From IMG/VR virus record IMGVR_UViG_3300032213_001977, positions 1 to 20,735 of that record: a DNA stretch of 20,735 nt, one strand, 5' to 3'. The notes below the pieces were generated by a model. The model was not told the origin of the DNA. It worked only from the letters and a program-made list of their open reading frames with translations, and ran no database searches. Positions 1 through 6,545 of this stretch are shown here, one piece after another. Both the position numbers and the translations under genes were made by a program. Origin of the DNA: a virus. Positions within the stretch are counted from its first letter, which is position 1; every line of letters starts with the position of its first letter.

Positions 1-188
1 CCCCAGGTTCTCGAAATGCTTTTAGCAGCACTCATTCCAGTCTTAACTTTGATAGCGTTATCGAATACAAACTCATAGACATATTTGTCAATTTTATAAT
101 GTTTAAAAATTTTACATAAATCATACGGCTCGCTTAATTTACCGCAATCGATAACGTATTTAGGAAAGCTATTCCAATCGTATTTCAT
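1..188 (-). CDS. Partial conserved phage protein, N-terminus only (possibly GIY-YIG-like)
   Basis: I translated the minus strand from the ATG at 188. It stays open for 62 codons to the left edge, so the C-terminus is missing. The ATG lies 1 nt after the phosphoribosyltransferase stop codon (TAA at 192-190), and a GGTGGA that could serve as ribosome binding site overlaps the end of that gene. The protein begins MKYDWNSFPKYVIDCGK. The visible end has the pattern Y-V-Y-E-F-V, then K-T-G-M-S and, a few residues on, R-T-W-G. This loosely resembles the Y-x-Y ... K-x-G-x-S ... R start of GIY-YIG nuclease-like domains. That match is only suggestive, because most of the domain is outside the window. 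Confidence 0.7.
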   Translation of the reverse strand, partial: MKYDWNSFPKYVIDCGKLSEPYDLCKIFKHYKIDKYVYEFVFDNAIKVKTGMSAAKSISRTW

Positions 189-189
189 A

Positions 190-705
190 TTACATCCACC
201 AATTTTCGTAAGGAAAAACTATACGTTCTTTTTTACTCTTAGTGATTTCTTCTCCACAGAAGTCTACAGTGACTTTTGATTTGCTGCTAACATTATCATA
301 GATAACAGCAAACTTAACGTTATTATTCCAAACTTCTTTCCAAGTTGGATCATTGGGTAAACATCCGGAACGCCAATCTTCCATGAGATTGTTAATAGTG
401 TTACCAGTATCGTTAATATCATTGACAATTAGAATATTTTTTCTAGACTCGGATATACTGGCAACATTTACATCACTGCGATTGTTTTTATCGATATACC
501 CAAATGCATCTTCTGCCATCCATAGGTTGCTTTCTTCTTTACTTAACGCATTTACGGGAATATTAAAATAGTTACCGATCATTACAGCAGGAATAAGTCC
601 GCCTTGAACCATACCTACAATGTAGTTAGGCCGCCAATCACTAACAGCAATATCCCTGCAAATTTTTGCAACAAGACCGTGATATTCTTTATTAGTAATA
701 TTCAT
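190..705 (-). CDS. Phosphoribosyltransferase-family protein (type I PRTase fold)
   Basis: This is a 171-residue protein if started at the ATG at 705; an in-frame TTG at 711 is the alternative. Residues about 91-102 (ILIVNDINDTGN) form the PRPP-binding loop of type I phosphoribosyltransferases, where the usual form is V-D-D-I-x-D-T-G. Residues 31-40 (GMVQGGLIPA) match the earlier loop that contacts pyrophosphate. In this family the enzyme joins a nucleobase to PRPP, most often a purine (xanthine or hypoxanthine types) in salvage. The base specificity is not readable here. The first acidic residue of the PRPP loop is Asn (VND), a common variant. The start overlaps the end of the upstream 112-residue gene by about 14 nt, which suggests translational coupling in the cupin operon. 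Confidence 0.8.
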   Translation of the reverse strand: MNITNKEYHGLVAKICRDIAVSDWRPNYIVGMVQGGLIPAVMIGNYFNIPVNALSKEESNLWMAEDAFGYIDKNNRSDVNVASISESRKNILIVNDINDTGNTINNLMEDWRSGCLPNDPTWKEVWNNNVKFAVIYDNVSSKSKVTVDFCGEEITKSKKERIVFPYENWWM

Positions 706-1030
706 TTTCAATTCTTTCCATATGTTCTTTGAGATTGTGATTTGTTACGTTGTCTAAAAACTTAATTAAAAACATAGATGCAATACTAGCATCTTCTCCA
801 TTAAAATGCAACCTAGTGCCGCCTTCGCCGTTTTGATGATGATGACACCACTTGCCACGTCCGTATGCCACATATACATTAGAATGTTCGCGGCCTCGAT
901 GATTCCAATATGTATCTACTTTCTGGCGACCACCTATTTGTTCGTACCAATCTATAATAGATTTAGTTAATTCATCGACGTCTATCCATATAGGATAAAC
1001 TACGGTACAGCCTGGGGGTAGTGCTATCAT
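692..1030 (-). CDS. Small conserved phage protein, unknown function
   Basis: This 112-residue protein starts at an ATG that overlaps the stop of the cupin gene as ATGA, so the two are translationally coupled. I do not recognise a catalytic domain. Visible features are an N-terminal hydrophobic stretch with PPG, a central segment rich in aromatic and basic residues ending in K-W-C-H-H-H-Q-N-G-E-G-G (around residues 60-71), and an acidic C-terminus. The CHHH cluster could bind metal, but nothing else supports an enzyme assignment. It is the second gene of the transcript started by the promoter at 1508-1536. Confidence 0.75.
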   Translation of the reverse strand: MIALPPGCTVVYPIWIDVDELTKSIIDWYEQIGGRQKVDTYWNHRGREHSNVYVAYGRGKWCHHHQNGEGGTRLHFNGEDASIASMFLIKFLDNVTNHNLKEHMERIENEYY

Positions 1031-1476
1031 TTTGTTCTACTAGCCAAATACTGTTCCCACTGTACCCACTGGCCTTTACTTAAAAAGCCCCATTCTTTCT
1101 GTTGCGGGCCTGGGCAAAATAAAGTCCAGCAAGTTATATCTGGGTCAAGTTCGATTCTATGATAGCTAGATGCTTTAGAAAATCTAAAATGACCTACTCC
1201 CCGCCATACTGCGACTTCTCCAAATTTTTCGCCTTTTGAATTAAACTGAGGAATCCATTCCCAATACCCGCCGCGAAGAATCAAAGTGAAGTAAGGCCAA
1301 GGATGATCATGTAAATCGTCAGGGTCTGACTTTAGAAATTTATGTAAAAATACATTGAAAGGAAAACGCTTTCGGTCTTTAAGAAACAAATAATATCGTT
1401 CTAGATATGGTTCATCGTTAACGCGATCCATTACGATACGTTTTCGGTCAAGACGTTCGAGTAGTTTAAGTAGCAT
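1027..1476 (-). CDS. Cupin-fold protein
   Basis: This is a 149-residue protein. Residues 53-73 (D-D-L-H-D-H-P-W ... L-R-G-G-Y-W-E) match cupin motif 1: H56 and H58 are the HxH metal ligands, with the turn GG and a Glu after it. H106 in S-S-Y-H-R-I-E is the likely motif 2 histidine. Small single-domain cupins bind Fe, Mn or Zn and include dioxygenases, isomerases and binding proteins. The substrate cannot be read. Proteins of this kind are frequent in marine myophages. The ATG at 1476 has an AAGGA ribosome binding site about 8 nt upstream. It is the first gene downstream of a near-consensus sigma-70 promoter, and its stop overlaps the next gene by ATGA. Confidence 0.75.
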   Translation of the reverse strand: MLLKLLERLDRKRIVMDRVNDEPYLERYYLFLKDRKRFPFNVFLHKFLKSDPDDLHDHPWPYFTLILRGGYWEWIPQFNSKGEKFGEVAVWRGVGHFRFSKASSYHRIELDPDITCWTLFCPGPQQKEWGFLSKGQWVQWEQYLASRTK

Positions 1477-1507
1477 GATGCATCCTTCAATAAAACATTA
1501 CTGTGAT

Positions 1508-1536
1508 ATTTTACTGAATATTTTGATTATTGTCAA
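1508..1536 (-). promoter_or_regulatory. Sigma-70 promoter for the cupin operon
   Basis: The minus strand reads TTGACA (1536-1531), a 17-bp spacer, then TAAAAT (1513-1508). The -35 box is a perfect consensus and the -10 matches 5 of 6. The -35 box overlaps the last codons of the upstream gene. Transcription should start near 1501, giving a leader of about 25 nt with an AAGGA before the ATG at 1476. A host-type promoter like this fits early expression of the cupin, small protein and phosphoribosyltransferase genes. Confidence 0.75.
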
Positions 1537-1817
1537 TTACGTAGCAAGCTCATGCTAACGATTTCGGAGACTCGATGTGCCACATCTTCATCGTCGTGAA
1601 TAACATGCACAGTATTTTCGGAAGTATCTTTTTTTCTATTGTAATTTCGAACAGACACAATAATTCCTCCCCTTGCAGGAGTAACCGAAAATCTCAGTGT
1701 ATTGTCTTCGTTGTAATCATCACTACTGGTTACCGACAGTCTATTAGAAGATACTAATTCTGCTTCATCTCCGGGGTATAAAAAATTCTTAAATTTTTGT
1801 CTTAGCCAATTAGTCAT
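1533..1817 (-). CDS. Small hypothetical phage protein
   Basis: I place the start at the ATG at 1817 (MTNWLRQKF, 94 residues). A GGAG sits 6 nt before it, and it overlaps the upstream gene's stop by a few nt. The ATG at 1820 is equally in frame, and starts further upstream would lie deep in the previous gene. The protein has a basic N-terminal helix-like stretch (WLRQKFKNFLYPGDE), a middle with beta-strand character (LRFSVTPARGGIIVSVRNY) and an acidic-His segment near the end (VHVIHDDEDV). I do not recognise the family. Confidence 0.65.
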   Translation of the reverse strand: MTNWLRQKFKNFLYPGDEAELVSSNRLSVTSSDDYNEDNTLRFSVTPARGGIIVSVRNYNRKKDTSENTVHVIHDDEDVAHRVSEIVSMSLLRN

Positions 1818-2229
1818 CATTATCTCCAAAGAATTCTTCTCCTGTGTCTGCATTGGTCAATTGAATAGGACCATAAATCCAATGCTCAGTATCATCGTTT
1901 GACCACCCATCGCTTTCCATACCTTCGTACCAATCTTCGTCCCAAAGAGCCTGGATACGTTCTTGTTCTTCTTCGGGCATATCGTCGGGAAATGTCCACT
2001 CAACCCAGCAGCCGTCATCCATTGAATCCATTTCCCAATCATGGTCAGTAGACATAACTTCATAACCATCTGGATTCTCGAGATCAATATCGGGTTGTTC
2101 TTCGCTGTCGCAGGTCCAAGTTCCCCAACGAAAGCCTTCTTCTTTAATAACAGTAACACCGTCTTTGGTCCAAAATTGACGTTCAACAGCATTCTTTTTA
2201 TGTTGATTGCTAATTTTCCACACAGCCAT
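1810..2229 (-). CDS. Highly acidic hypothetical phage protein
   Basis: This 139-residue protein is very rich in Asp, Glu and Trp. Examples are W-T-C-D-S-E-E, D-H-D-W-E-M-D-S-M-D-D-G and W-D-E-D-W-Y-E-G-M-E-S-D-G-W. The strong negative charge resembles the DNA-mimic type of phage protein, but no family is recognised and charge alone does not establish mimicry. The ATG at 2229 follows the stop of the preceding 69-residue gene by 2 nt. The stop overlaps the next gene's start region (AATGATGACTAA), indicating one translated unit with its neighbours. Confidence 0.7.
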   Translation of the reverse strand: MAVWKISNQHKKNAVERQFWTKDGVTVIKEEGFRWGTWTCDSEEQPDIDLENPDGYEVMSTDHDWEMDSMDDGCWVEWTFPDDMPEEEQERIQALWDEDWYEGMESDGWSNDDTEHWIYGPIQLTNADTGEEFFGDNDD

Positions 2230-2231
2230 GA

Positions 2232-2441
2232 TTAACTATCCCTGTCCATTTCGCCTGCTTCTTTGACCAATGCCAGCATTTCATCTAATGTGTTACACAA
2301 AATCTTAGCATTAACATAGTCGCCTTTTTTATTGCGACCGCTGGCTTCTACCATGAATCCATTGTCATACATATTAATTGTAAATGATTCGTTTACCTTT
2401 GTTAATTTATCGCCGAGTTTGTTTACGGTTTTTGTTACCAT
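2232..2441 (-). CDS. Small conserved phage protein
   Basis: I chose the ATG at 2441 (MVTKTVNKLGDKL, 69 residues) because AAAGGAAA lies about 7 nt upstream. The longer reading from 2468 has no such site and would begin inside the hairpin region. The protein has the pattern N-K-L-G-D-K-L-T-K-V-N-E-S-F-T-I-N-M-Y-D-N-G-F-M-V-E, then a strand and a C-terminal helix (LDEMLALVKEAGEMDRD). From memory such short proteins recur in marine T4-like phages without a known function. It is the first gene after the 2469-2488 hairpin. Confidence 0.7.
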   Translation of the reverse strand: MVTKTVNKLGDKLTKVNESFTINMYDNGFMVEASGRNKKGDYVNAKILCNTLDEMLALVKEAGEMDRDS

Positions 2442-2468
2442 GATTGATTTCCTTTGATTAAAATTCAA

Positions 2469-2488
2469 TTGAGGCTAGGTAGCCTCAA
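2469..2488 (-). terminator. Perfect 9-bp inverted repeat; terminator or attenuator candidate
   Basis: The sequence is TTGAGGCTA, then a 2-nt centre, then TAGCCTCAA, a perfect inverted repeat. As RNA it would fold as about 8 bp with a 4-nt loop. It sits in the 82-nt gap between the 108-residue gene and the 69-residue gene. On the minus strand it is followed by TTGAATTTTAAT, a poor U tract. On the plus strand it is followed by ATTTTGAT. It could be a weak terminator, an RNA processing site, or an operator for a dimeric regulator. Confidence 0.5.
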
Positions 2489-2523
2489 ATTTTGATAAGA
2501 CAGATGTTAAAGTTGATATAACT

Positions 2524-2850
2524 TTATTCTTCGGGAGTCACTGACTCTGCTGCTTGTCGAGCTGCCAGTTGTTCTGCATGTAAAGTTTGTTCAGAGACAA
2601 TTAAACCTGACACATAATTTTGTACACGAGTTACTTCCTCAGAACCCAAATTATTCAAAATCCATTCTAGAATTAGTTCTCTAGTTACTTGATCGTAGGG
2701 CACCGAATTAGCCGGATCGTGTGTAAAAGTCATAGTGTTCAGCGACTCTTTCATAAACTGTCCGTCTCTGCAAAAGCAGCCATACAACGCAGACTGAACA
2801 ACGCCATTTTCTGCCCTAACATCGGTTAATACTTTCCATTCAAATTGCAT
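2524..2850 (-). CDS. Conserved small phage protein, unknown function
   Basis: The start is placed at the ATG at 2850 (MQFEWKVLTDV, 108 residues), because AAAGGTG lies 6 nt upstream. The GTG at 2859 that would extend the protein by three residues is itself part of that ribosome binding site. The protein opens with a beta-rich segment (FEWKVLTDVRAENGVVQSALYG), continues to a helix (TRELILEWILNNLG) and ends with an Ala/Glu-rich tail. I recall similar small proteins in marine myophages, without a known role. It follows folE after a 46-nt gap holding a late-promoter-like box. Confidence 0.75.
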   Translation of the reverse strand: MQFEWKVLTDVRAENGVVQSALYGCFCRDGQFMKESLNTMTFTHDPANSVPYDQVTRELILEWILNNLGSEEVTRVQNYVSGLIVSEQTLHAEQLAARQAAESVTPEE

Positions 2851-2871
2851 ATCAATCACCTTTATATCTGA

Positions 2872-2879
2872 TATTTATC
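2872..2879 (-). promoter_or_regulatory. T4-type late promoter-like box
   Basis: The minus strand reads GATAAATA here, differing at one position from the T4 late promoter consensus TATAAATA. It lies about 22 nt upstream of the ATG at 2850, in a short gap after folE. T4-like phages recognise this box with the gp55/gp33 sigma-like pair and the sliding clamp. In an AT-rich genome such a match is easily found by chance, so the position in a true intergenic gap is the main support. Confidence 0.4.
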
Positions 2880-2896
2880 TTGTTTACTATTAAAAA

Positions 2897-3646
2897 TTAT
2901 CGGGGTGCAAAGTCCTGTTGTAATTTAATATTGTCGAAAAACTCTTTCTTAGTGCCTGCATCATCTTTAAAAGCACCTTTTAGCACTGTGGTCTGTGTTA
3001 AACTACTATGTGCCATAATTCCTCGATTTTCGCAACACCCGTGTACCGCTTGAATGTAAACGCCTACGTCTTTCGCGCCAGTGGCTTTTTGTATTTCCCT
3101 AGCGATATCATTAGCCAGTTCCTCCTGGAGAGTGCCTCTTCTTGAACACCACTGTGCAATGCGTGTGTACTTCGATAAGCCAATAAGTTTCTCAGCGGCA
3201 ATAATACCAATATAAGCAACGCCAGCAACGGGTTGGTGATGATGACTACACATACTACGCAACTCACTACGAACAACCAACATGCCTTCATATCTATCCT
3301 CACTGTCATTTGGAAATGCTGTACAATCTGGGGGCGAATCATATCGGCCTGCCATTATTTCATTAAAGTACATTTTTGCAAGTCGCCTTGCTGTACCTTT
3401 ACTGTTAGGATCGTTTTCGCGATCAATAAGCAAACGGTCAAGCACTAGTTCGAATGCTTCTGTTGCTTCGTTAATGAGTTGATCTTTAGTCTTTTCATCA
3501 ACATATTCACTAATATTGTCGCCGGCCCAGAACCTTTTGTTATCACGTTTCATCTTTGCGCGAAGATAATTACCCAAGTATTTTTCTTCCCGATATCCGC
3601 CATCGCCGTACATGGCGTCTAATCCTGTTTCTTTTTTGTCTGTCAT
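2897..3646 (-). CDS. folE: GTP cyclohydrolase I
   Basis: This 249-residue protein has the family signature in full. C133-S-H135-H136-H, then G-L-S-K-Y-T-R-I-A-Q-W and R-R-G-T-L-Q-E-E-L, and H202-G-C204-C-E-N-R-G-I are all present. By family knowledge C133, H136 and C204 bind the zinc, and H135 and H202 act in catalysis. The usual Glu of C-E-H-H is Ser here. The enzyme opens GTP to 7,8-dihydroneopterin triphosphate, the entry to folate, biopterin and 7-deazaguanine (preQ0, queuosine) synthesis. The N-terminal 50 residues are longer than in compact FolE enzymes. The ATG follows the upstream stop by 1 nt, with a weak GGA. Phage folE is often linked to preQ0 synthesis, and a T-fold QueD-like gene is in the same operon. 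Confidence 0.93.
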   Translation of the reverse strand: MTDKKETGLDAMYGDGGYREEKYLGNYLRAKMKRDNKRFWAGDNISEYVDEKTKDQLINEATEAFELVLDRLLIDRENDPNSKGTARRLAKMYFNEIMAGRYDSPPDCTAFPNDSEDRYEGMLVVRSELRSMCSHHHQPVAGVAYIGIIAAEKLIGLSKYTRIAQWCSRRGTLQEELANDIAREIQKATGAKDVGVYIQAVHGCCENRGIMAHSSLTQTTVLKGAFKDDAGTKKEFFDNIKLQQDFAPR

Positions 3647-3647
3647 A

Positions 3648-4268
3648 TTAATCCGTAATAGTAAATTGTCTTAGATCAGCATATTCTACATGTTTAGGGG
3701 TAGGTTTGTCAACCCTTATTCCTTTCATTAATGCCAATCCCCATTCTGCTTCTTCGGGTGTTGGTTTATAGTGATAACCAACTTTAAATTCTTTTTGAAC
3801 AGTCCATGGTCTATTATTTAGGTCTCGACCATCGTATCGCATTAAAATTATTGATTCATATGCAACTTTATCATCTAATAGAATAGCACCACCACGGCCA
3901 ATATGCAAAGGTTTATCGTGTCCAAAGCTTAAACATTGCATCATTCCGGGCCGATACATATTTTCTTCTAGACGGCGAGCACTATCCCAAATACGGGTAA
4001 GTTCGAACTTATATTCTCCGACCCATTGTTGTCTATGCGGTAAGTAATCGGGGAAATAATCGTACTTGATATTCAACTTATGCATTAGCATTGGAATACT
4101 AATGTAAGTGTAAGGTGTGAAACTGACTTCTTTCACATTATCGTATCGTAGACAAAGCTCGATAGCGTGAGTACAGCAATCAGTCATGATTGCATACGGT
4201 GCACCTGTGAAATCTGCCAGTTCTTGTTCAAATTGATAAATTCTATCGAATGCGTTTAAGGAGTTCAT
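3648..4268 (-). CDS. Short DegT/DnrJ/EryC1-type PLP aminotransferase-like protein
   Basis: This is a 206-residue protein if started at the ATG at 4268; a GTG at 4274 is in frame. The N-terminal part (F-E-Q-E-L-A-D-F-T-G-A-P-Y-A-I-M-T-D-C-C-T-H-A-I-E) matches the start of DegT-family sugar aminotransferases (E ... F ... V-x-S-G-T-x-A-L). A central W-D-S-A-R-R-L-E-E followed by L-S-F-G-H-D-K-P-L-H-I-G-R-G-G-A-I matches the D-x-A and S-F ... K ... G-x-G-G blocks, where the Lys carries PLP. Family members are usually 360-400 residues. This one lacks a segment between the two blocks and most of the C-terminal domain. It could be a minimal enzyme or a binding protein. It overlaps the glycosyltransferase gene by 26 nt, consistent with a shared sugar pathway. 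Confidence 0.65.
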   Translation of the reverse strand: MNSLNAFDRIYQFEQELADFTGAPYAIMTDCCTHAIELCLRYDNVKEVSFTPYTYISIPMLMHKLNIKYDYFPDYLPHRQQWVGEYKFELTRIWDSARRLEENMYRPGMMQCLSFGHDKPLHIGRGGAILLDDKVAYESIILMRYDGRDLNNRPWTVQKEFKVGYHYKPTPEEAEWGLALMKGIRVDKPTPKHVEYADLRQFTITD

Positions 4269-5340
4269 TTGCACTAAAAAAATTATCTGTTAAATGTTTT
4301 GACAAGACTTTTAACTGTGGCAGTCGATTTTCATAATGATCCATGTGTTGTGTAATAGCAAAACATAGATTAGATCGTTTATCAATGTATTGATCCCAAT
4401 TTTCAGTCCAGTCTGACGGATATTTAAAAATGTCAGGGTACATTTCTTTGTAGCTTAATCGATCGGGCACCATGGGGATGGCGTCTACTAGCGCACCTTC
4501 ATAGCAACCTATACCCAGTGTTTCTTGAAGACTGCAACTAAACACAATCTTAGCACGGCCTAATAATTTGTGATATTCGTGTTTGTCTAATTGTTGATCC
4601 TGACACACAACAAATTCATATTGCGGTAATTGTTTAGCTAAGTCACGGAAGATCTCAACTTGTTTCTCTGGTGCGATACGATGTGGGAACAAGATAAGAT
4701 CGCGCTTGGGACTGGTGTTATAGTTCTCCAAGGCATCTCCCATATATTCCATGGGCCAACCAGTACGCACTATTTTGCCGCTATCATAACGTTCGGCCCA
4801 GTCTTCTTCGTACCACGGGTTTTCTGTAGGGTAACCATCTTCTAATAGTTCGTCAAAGAATAACTTAACATGGAATTCTGTGGCAAAGTAGTTGTGATCA
4901 AATGCGTGGAAGAAACTCTTTTCAGCATGCCTGACCCATCTCTTTTTACCTACAAGACGTCCTAAGAAGTCTTGTGGGTCGTAACTGCCAGCATGCCAAA
5001 GTCCGTGTGTAATTACTGGAATGTTCAGTAACTCGCTCATATACTTTAAGTTGATAATGCCAGGATGCCAAGCATCTGTAAAGATAAAGTGGTCACCAGC
5101 AACCACTTTACCGTCGGTGAAGAGTCTACCCATTTGCTCAACTTGGCTAGCCTTGTAGATGTTGGTGCCGCCAAAATTAAGAAAGGCACCAGGAGTAGTA
5201 GCATTTGGGATATCAGTAGGACCTGAAATAACATGGACATCATGACCTGCTTCCTTTAGTAAATTAGGTACATGCGATTTCCATTGGGCAGTGTACCTAG
5301 TTTCAACTGGCTCCAAATCAACAACAAAAACTTTGGCCAT
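4243..5340 (-). CDS. GT-B-fold glycosyltransferase (GT4-like)
   Basis: This 365-residue protein has two-domain GT-B character. The N-terminal domain reads M-A-K-V-F-V-V-D-L-E-P, then L-L-K-E-A-G-H-D-V-H-V-I-S-G, the usual first strands of retaining glycosyltransferases. The C-terminal domain has L-F-P-H-R-I-A-P-E-K-Q (around residues 217-227) and S-C-S-L-Q-E-T-L-G-I-G-C-Y-E-G (around 270-284). In GT4-type enzymes this E-x-x-x-x-x-x-x-E region binds the nucleotide-sugar. It transfers a sugar from an activated donor, but the acceptor is unknown: DNA, a virion protein or a surface glycan are all possible. There is no signal peptide or membrane segment. The ATG follows the previous stop by 2 nt with no clear ribosome binding site, so translation is likely coupled. 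Confidence 0.8.
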   Translation of the reverse strand: MAKVFVVDLEPVETRYTAQWKSHVPNLLKEAGHDVHVISGPTDIPNATTPGAFLNFGGTNIYKASQVEQMGRLFTDGKVVAGDHFIFTDAWHPGIINLKYMSELLNIPVITHGLWHAGSYDPQDFLGRLVGKKRWVRHAEKSFFHAFDHNYFATEFHVKLFFDELLEDGYPTENPWYEEDWAERYDSGKIVRTGWPMEYMGDALENYNTSPKRDLILFPHRIAPEKQVEIFRDLAKQLPQYEFVVCQDQQLDKHEYHKLLGRAKIVFSCSLQETLGIGCYEGALVDAIPMVPDRLSYKEMYPDIFKYPSDWTENWDQYIDKRSNLCFAITQHMDHYENRLPQLKVLSKHLTDNFFSANELLKRIR

Positions 5341-5342
5341 TA

Positions 5343-5555
5343 TTAAGAATTGTTCTGATGTTTATCGAATTGTTTATTTTGCCAGTTACGATGCTTTTCA
5401 AATTTGCGATATTGTTCGGATTTATACAAATCTCGCTCATCGAATTTTAACATATTAAGCCTGCAATAATCCCGATACCCGTCGAGATCATTAAAAATTC
5501 TATCAACTTCAGGTTTTGTACGAAGATATTTTTCAATATATTTAGGTTGTGCCAT
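5343..5555 (-). CDS. Small charged hypothetical protein
   Basis: This 70-residue protein is rich in Lys, Arg, Asp, Tyr and Asn (for example L-R-T-K-P-E-V-D-R-I-F-N-D-L-D-G-Y-R-D-Y). It is probably all helical and has no recognised domain. A good AAAGGAAA ribosome binding site lies 7 nt before the ATG at 5555. It sits 11 nt after the T-fold gene and 2 nt before the glycosyltransferase gene, so it belongs to the same operon. Confidence 0.7.
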   Translation of the reverse strand: MAQPKYIEKYLRTKPEVDRIFNDLDGYRDYCRLNMLKFDERDLYKSEQYRKFEKHRNWQNKQFDKHQNNS

Positions 5556-5566
5556 TTTAATTTCCT

Positions 5567-6010
5567 TTAAATTTTAATACGTTGAATAGGCTGGTGAGTC
5601 TCATATTTAATAAGAGCGCCGTTTTCACCATCTTCAGAAACTTCAATCCAAACTACTCGTCCTGGGTATTTTGCAGTAATTTGAATATAAAGGTCATCGG
5701 ACATCATTTCGCATGATTTGTAATCAAGCTTAAGCGTTCCATCTTTGTAAAGATTTTCTAACCATCGTTTAAATTGAATAAACTCTATATCCCGATCATT
5801 ATGTAGTACATTAATCCAAACTTTGAAATGGAAAATATGTCTGTGCGGGGAGCCTAAGAAGCTTACATCATATTCGTCTCCGGTTGCTAGCATGGGATCT
5901 GTTGCTGCTGCCGGATAACAATGAATTCCCTCTTTACGAAAGGTTACCCAAATTTTTCTTTCTGCGCGATCTATAATAGAATTTGCTTGTTCACGATTTT
6001 CTTGATTCAT
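5567..6010 (-). CDS. T-fold protein resembling QueD/6-pyruvoyl-tetrahydropterin synthase
   Basis: The start is taken as the ATG at 6010 (MNQENREQ, 147 residues), because GAGGA lies about 7 nt before it and the longer reading would run into the previous gene. The order of motifs follows the PTPS/QueD family. E-G-I-H30 gives a first His. H56-R-H58-I-F-H-F corresponds to H-G-H-N-Y. D-I-E-F-I-Q-F-K-R-W-L resembles G-M-V-I-D-F-x-x-L-K. L-D-Y-K-S-C resembles L-D-H, and W-I-E-V-S-E-D-G-E-N-G resembles the final V-x-V-x-E. The zinc histidines therefore look kept. The catalytic Cys four residues before H-x-H is Leu, and the gap between first and second His is longer than usual. QueF-like or pterin-binding roles are possible. 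folE lies further along the same operon. Confidence 0.5.
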   Translation of the reverse strand: MNQENREQANSIIDRAERKIWVTFRKEGIHCYPAAATDPMLATGDEYDVSFLGSPHRHIFHFKVWINVLHNDRDIEFIQFKRWLENLYKDGTLKLDYKSCEMMSDDLYIQITAKYPGRVVWIEVSEDGENGALIKYETHQPIQRIKI

Positions 6011-6014
6011 TATT

Positions 6015-6545
6015 TTATTCCTCGGACTCTTTAGGAAAAACGGGAGTATCACCGATATAGTCTTTCCAGTCAGTATATACTCGACGTTTTAATAATTCAT
6101 TAAGTGGATAACACCATACTCCTGGGTTAGTGTCCCCCCAAGTGTTATCGTCGATTTTAACTGTGGCATGATAATTATATAATTTAATATATGGAATTTT
6201 AACACTGATCATAGGAATAAAATTATTATATTCGCACCATGCTTCTTCATGCAAATCTTTACAGTATTGTACATCAAAATCCAGCGTAACAAAATAATTT
6301 TTAATTAGTAAAGGTTTGATCATTTCATCCCATTGTACCCAATCATAGGAATTGACGGGATGAAAACTTTGACTAGTCCCAAAATAAATGTGTCGAATGT
6401 TATGTTCTTGGGCCAATTTAGTAATTTCGTCTACAGATTTAATGCCTACTACAAACAAGGTCTTTTCACCCTTCATAATAGTATTTTCTACTTCTGTACC
6501 AACAAAATAGTCTACTTGCTGCCGTGCATCTGTATTAAGAGCCAT
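6015..6545 (-). CDS. Conserved phage protein of unknown function
   Basis: I place the start at the ATG at 6545 (MALNTDARQQVDYFVGTEVE, 176 residues), 11 nt inside the end of the dehydrogenase gene. The longer reading would overlap that gene by over 130 nt. It has alternating strands and helices: T-L-F-V-V-G-I-K-S-V-D-E-I-T-K-L-A-Q-E-H-N-I-R-H-I-Y-F-G, then Y-F-V-T-L-D-F-D, then F-I-P-M-I-S-V-K-I-P-Y-I-K-L-Y-N-Y and T-N-P-G-V-W-C. This looks like an alpha/beta fold. I have the impression of similar proteins in marine myophages beside the T-fold gene, but I know no function. The fixed pairing suggests the two products work together. Confidence 0.75.
   Translation of the reverse strand: MALNTDARQQVDYFVGTEVENTIMKGEKTLFVVGIKSVDEITKLAQEHNIRHIYFGTSQSFHPVNSYDWVQWDEMIKPLLIKNYFVTLDFDVQYCKDLHEEAWCEYNNFIPMISVKIPYIKLYNYHATVKIDDNTWGDTNPGVWCYPLNELLKRRVYTDWKDYIGDTPVFPKESEE

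Noticed and set aside
1857-2192. 111-codon minus-strand frame in the acidic protein gene
   Set aside because: It is an alternative frame of the 139-residue gene, which has better coupling to both neighbours.
2451-2468. Longer start of the 69-residue gene at 2468
   Set aside because: It lacks a ribosome binding site, whereas the ATG at 2441 has AAAGGAAA at good spacing.
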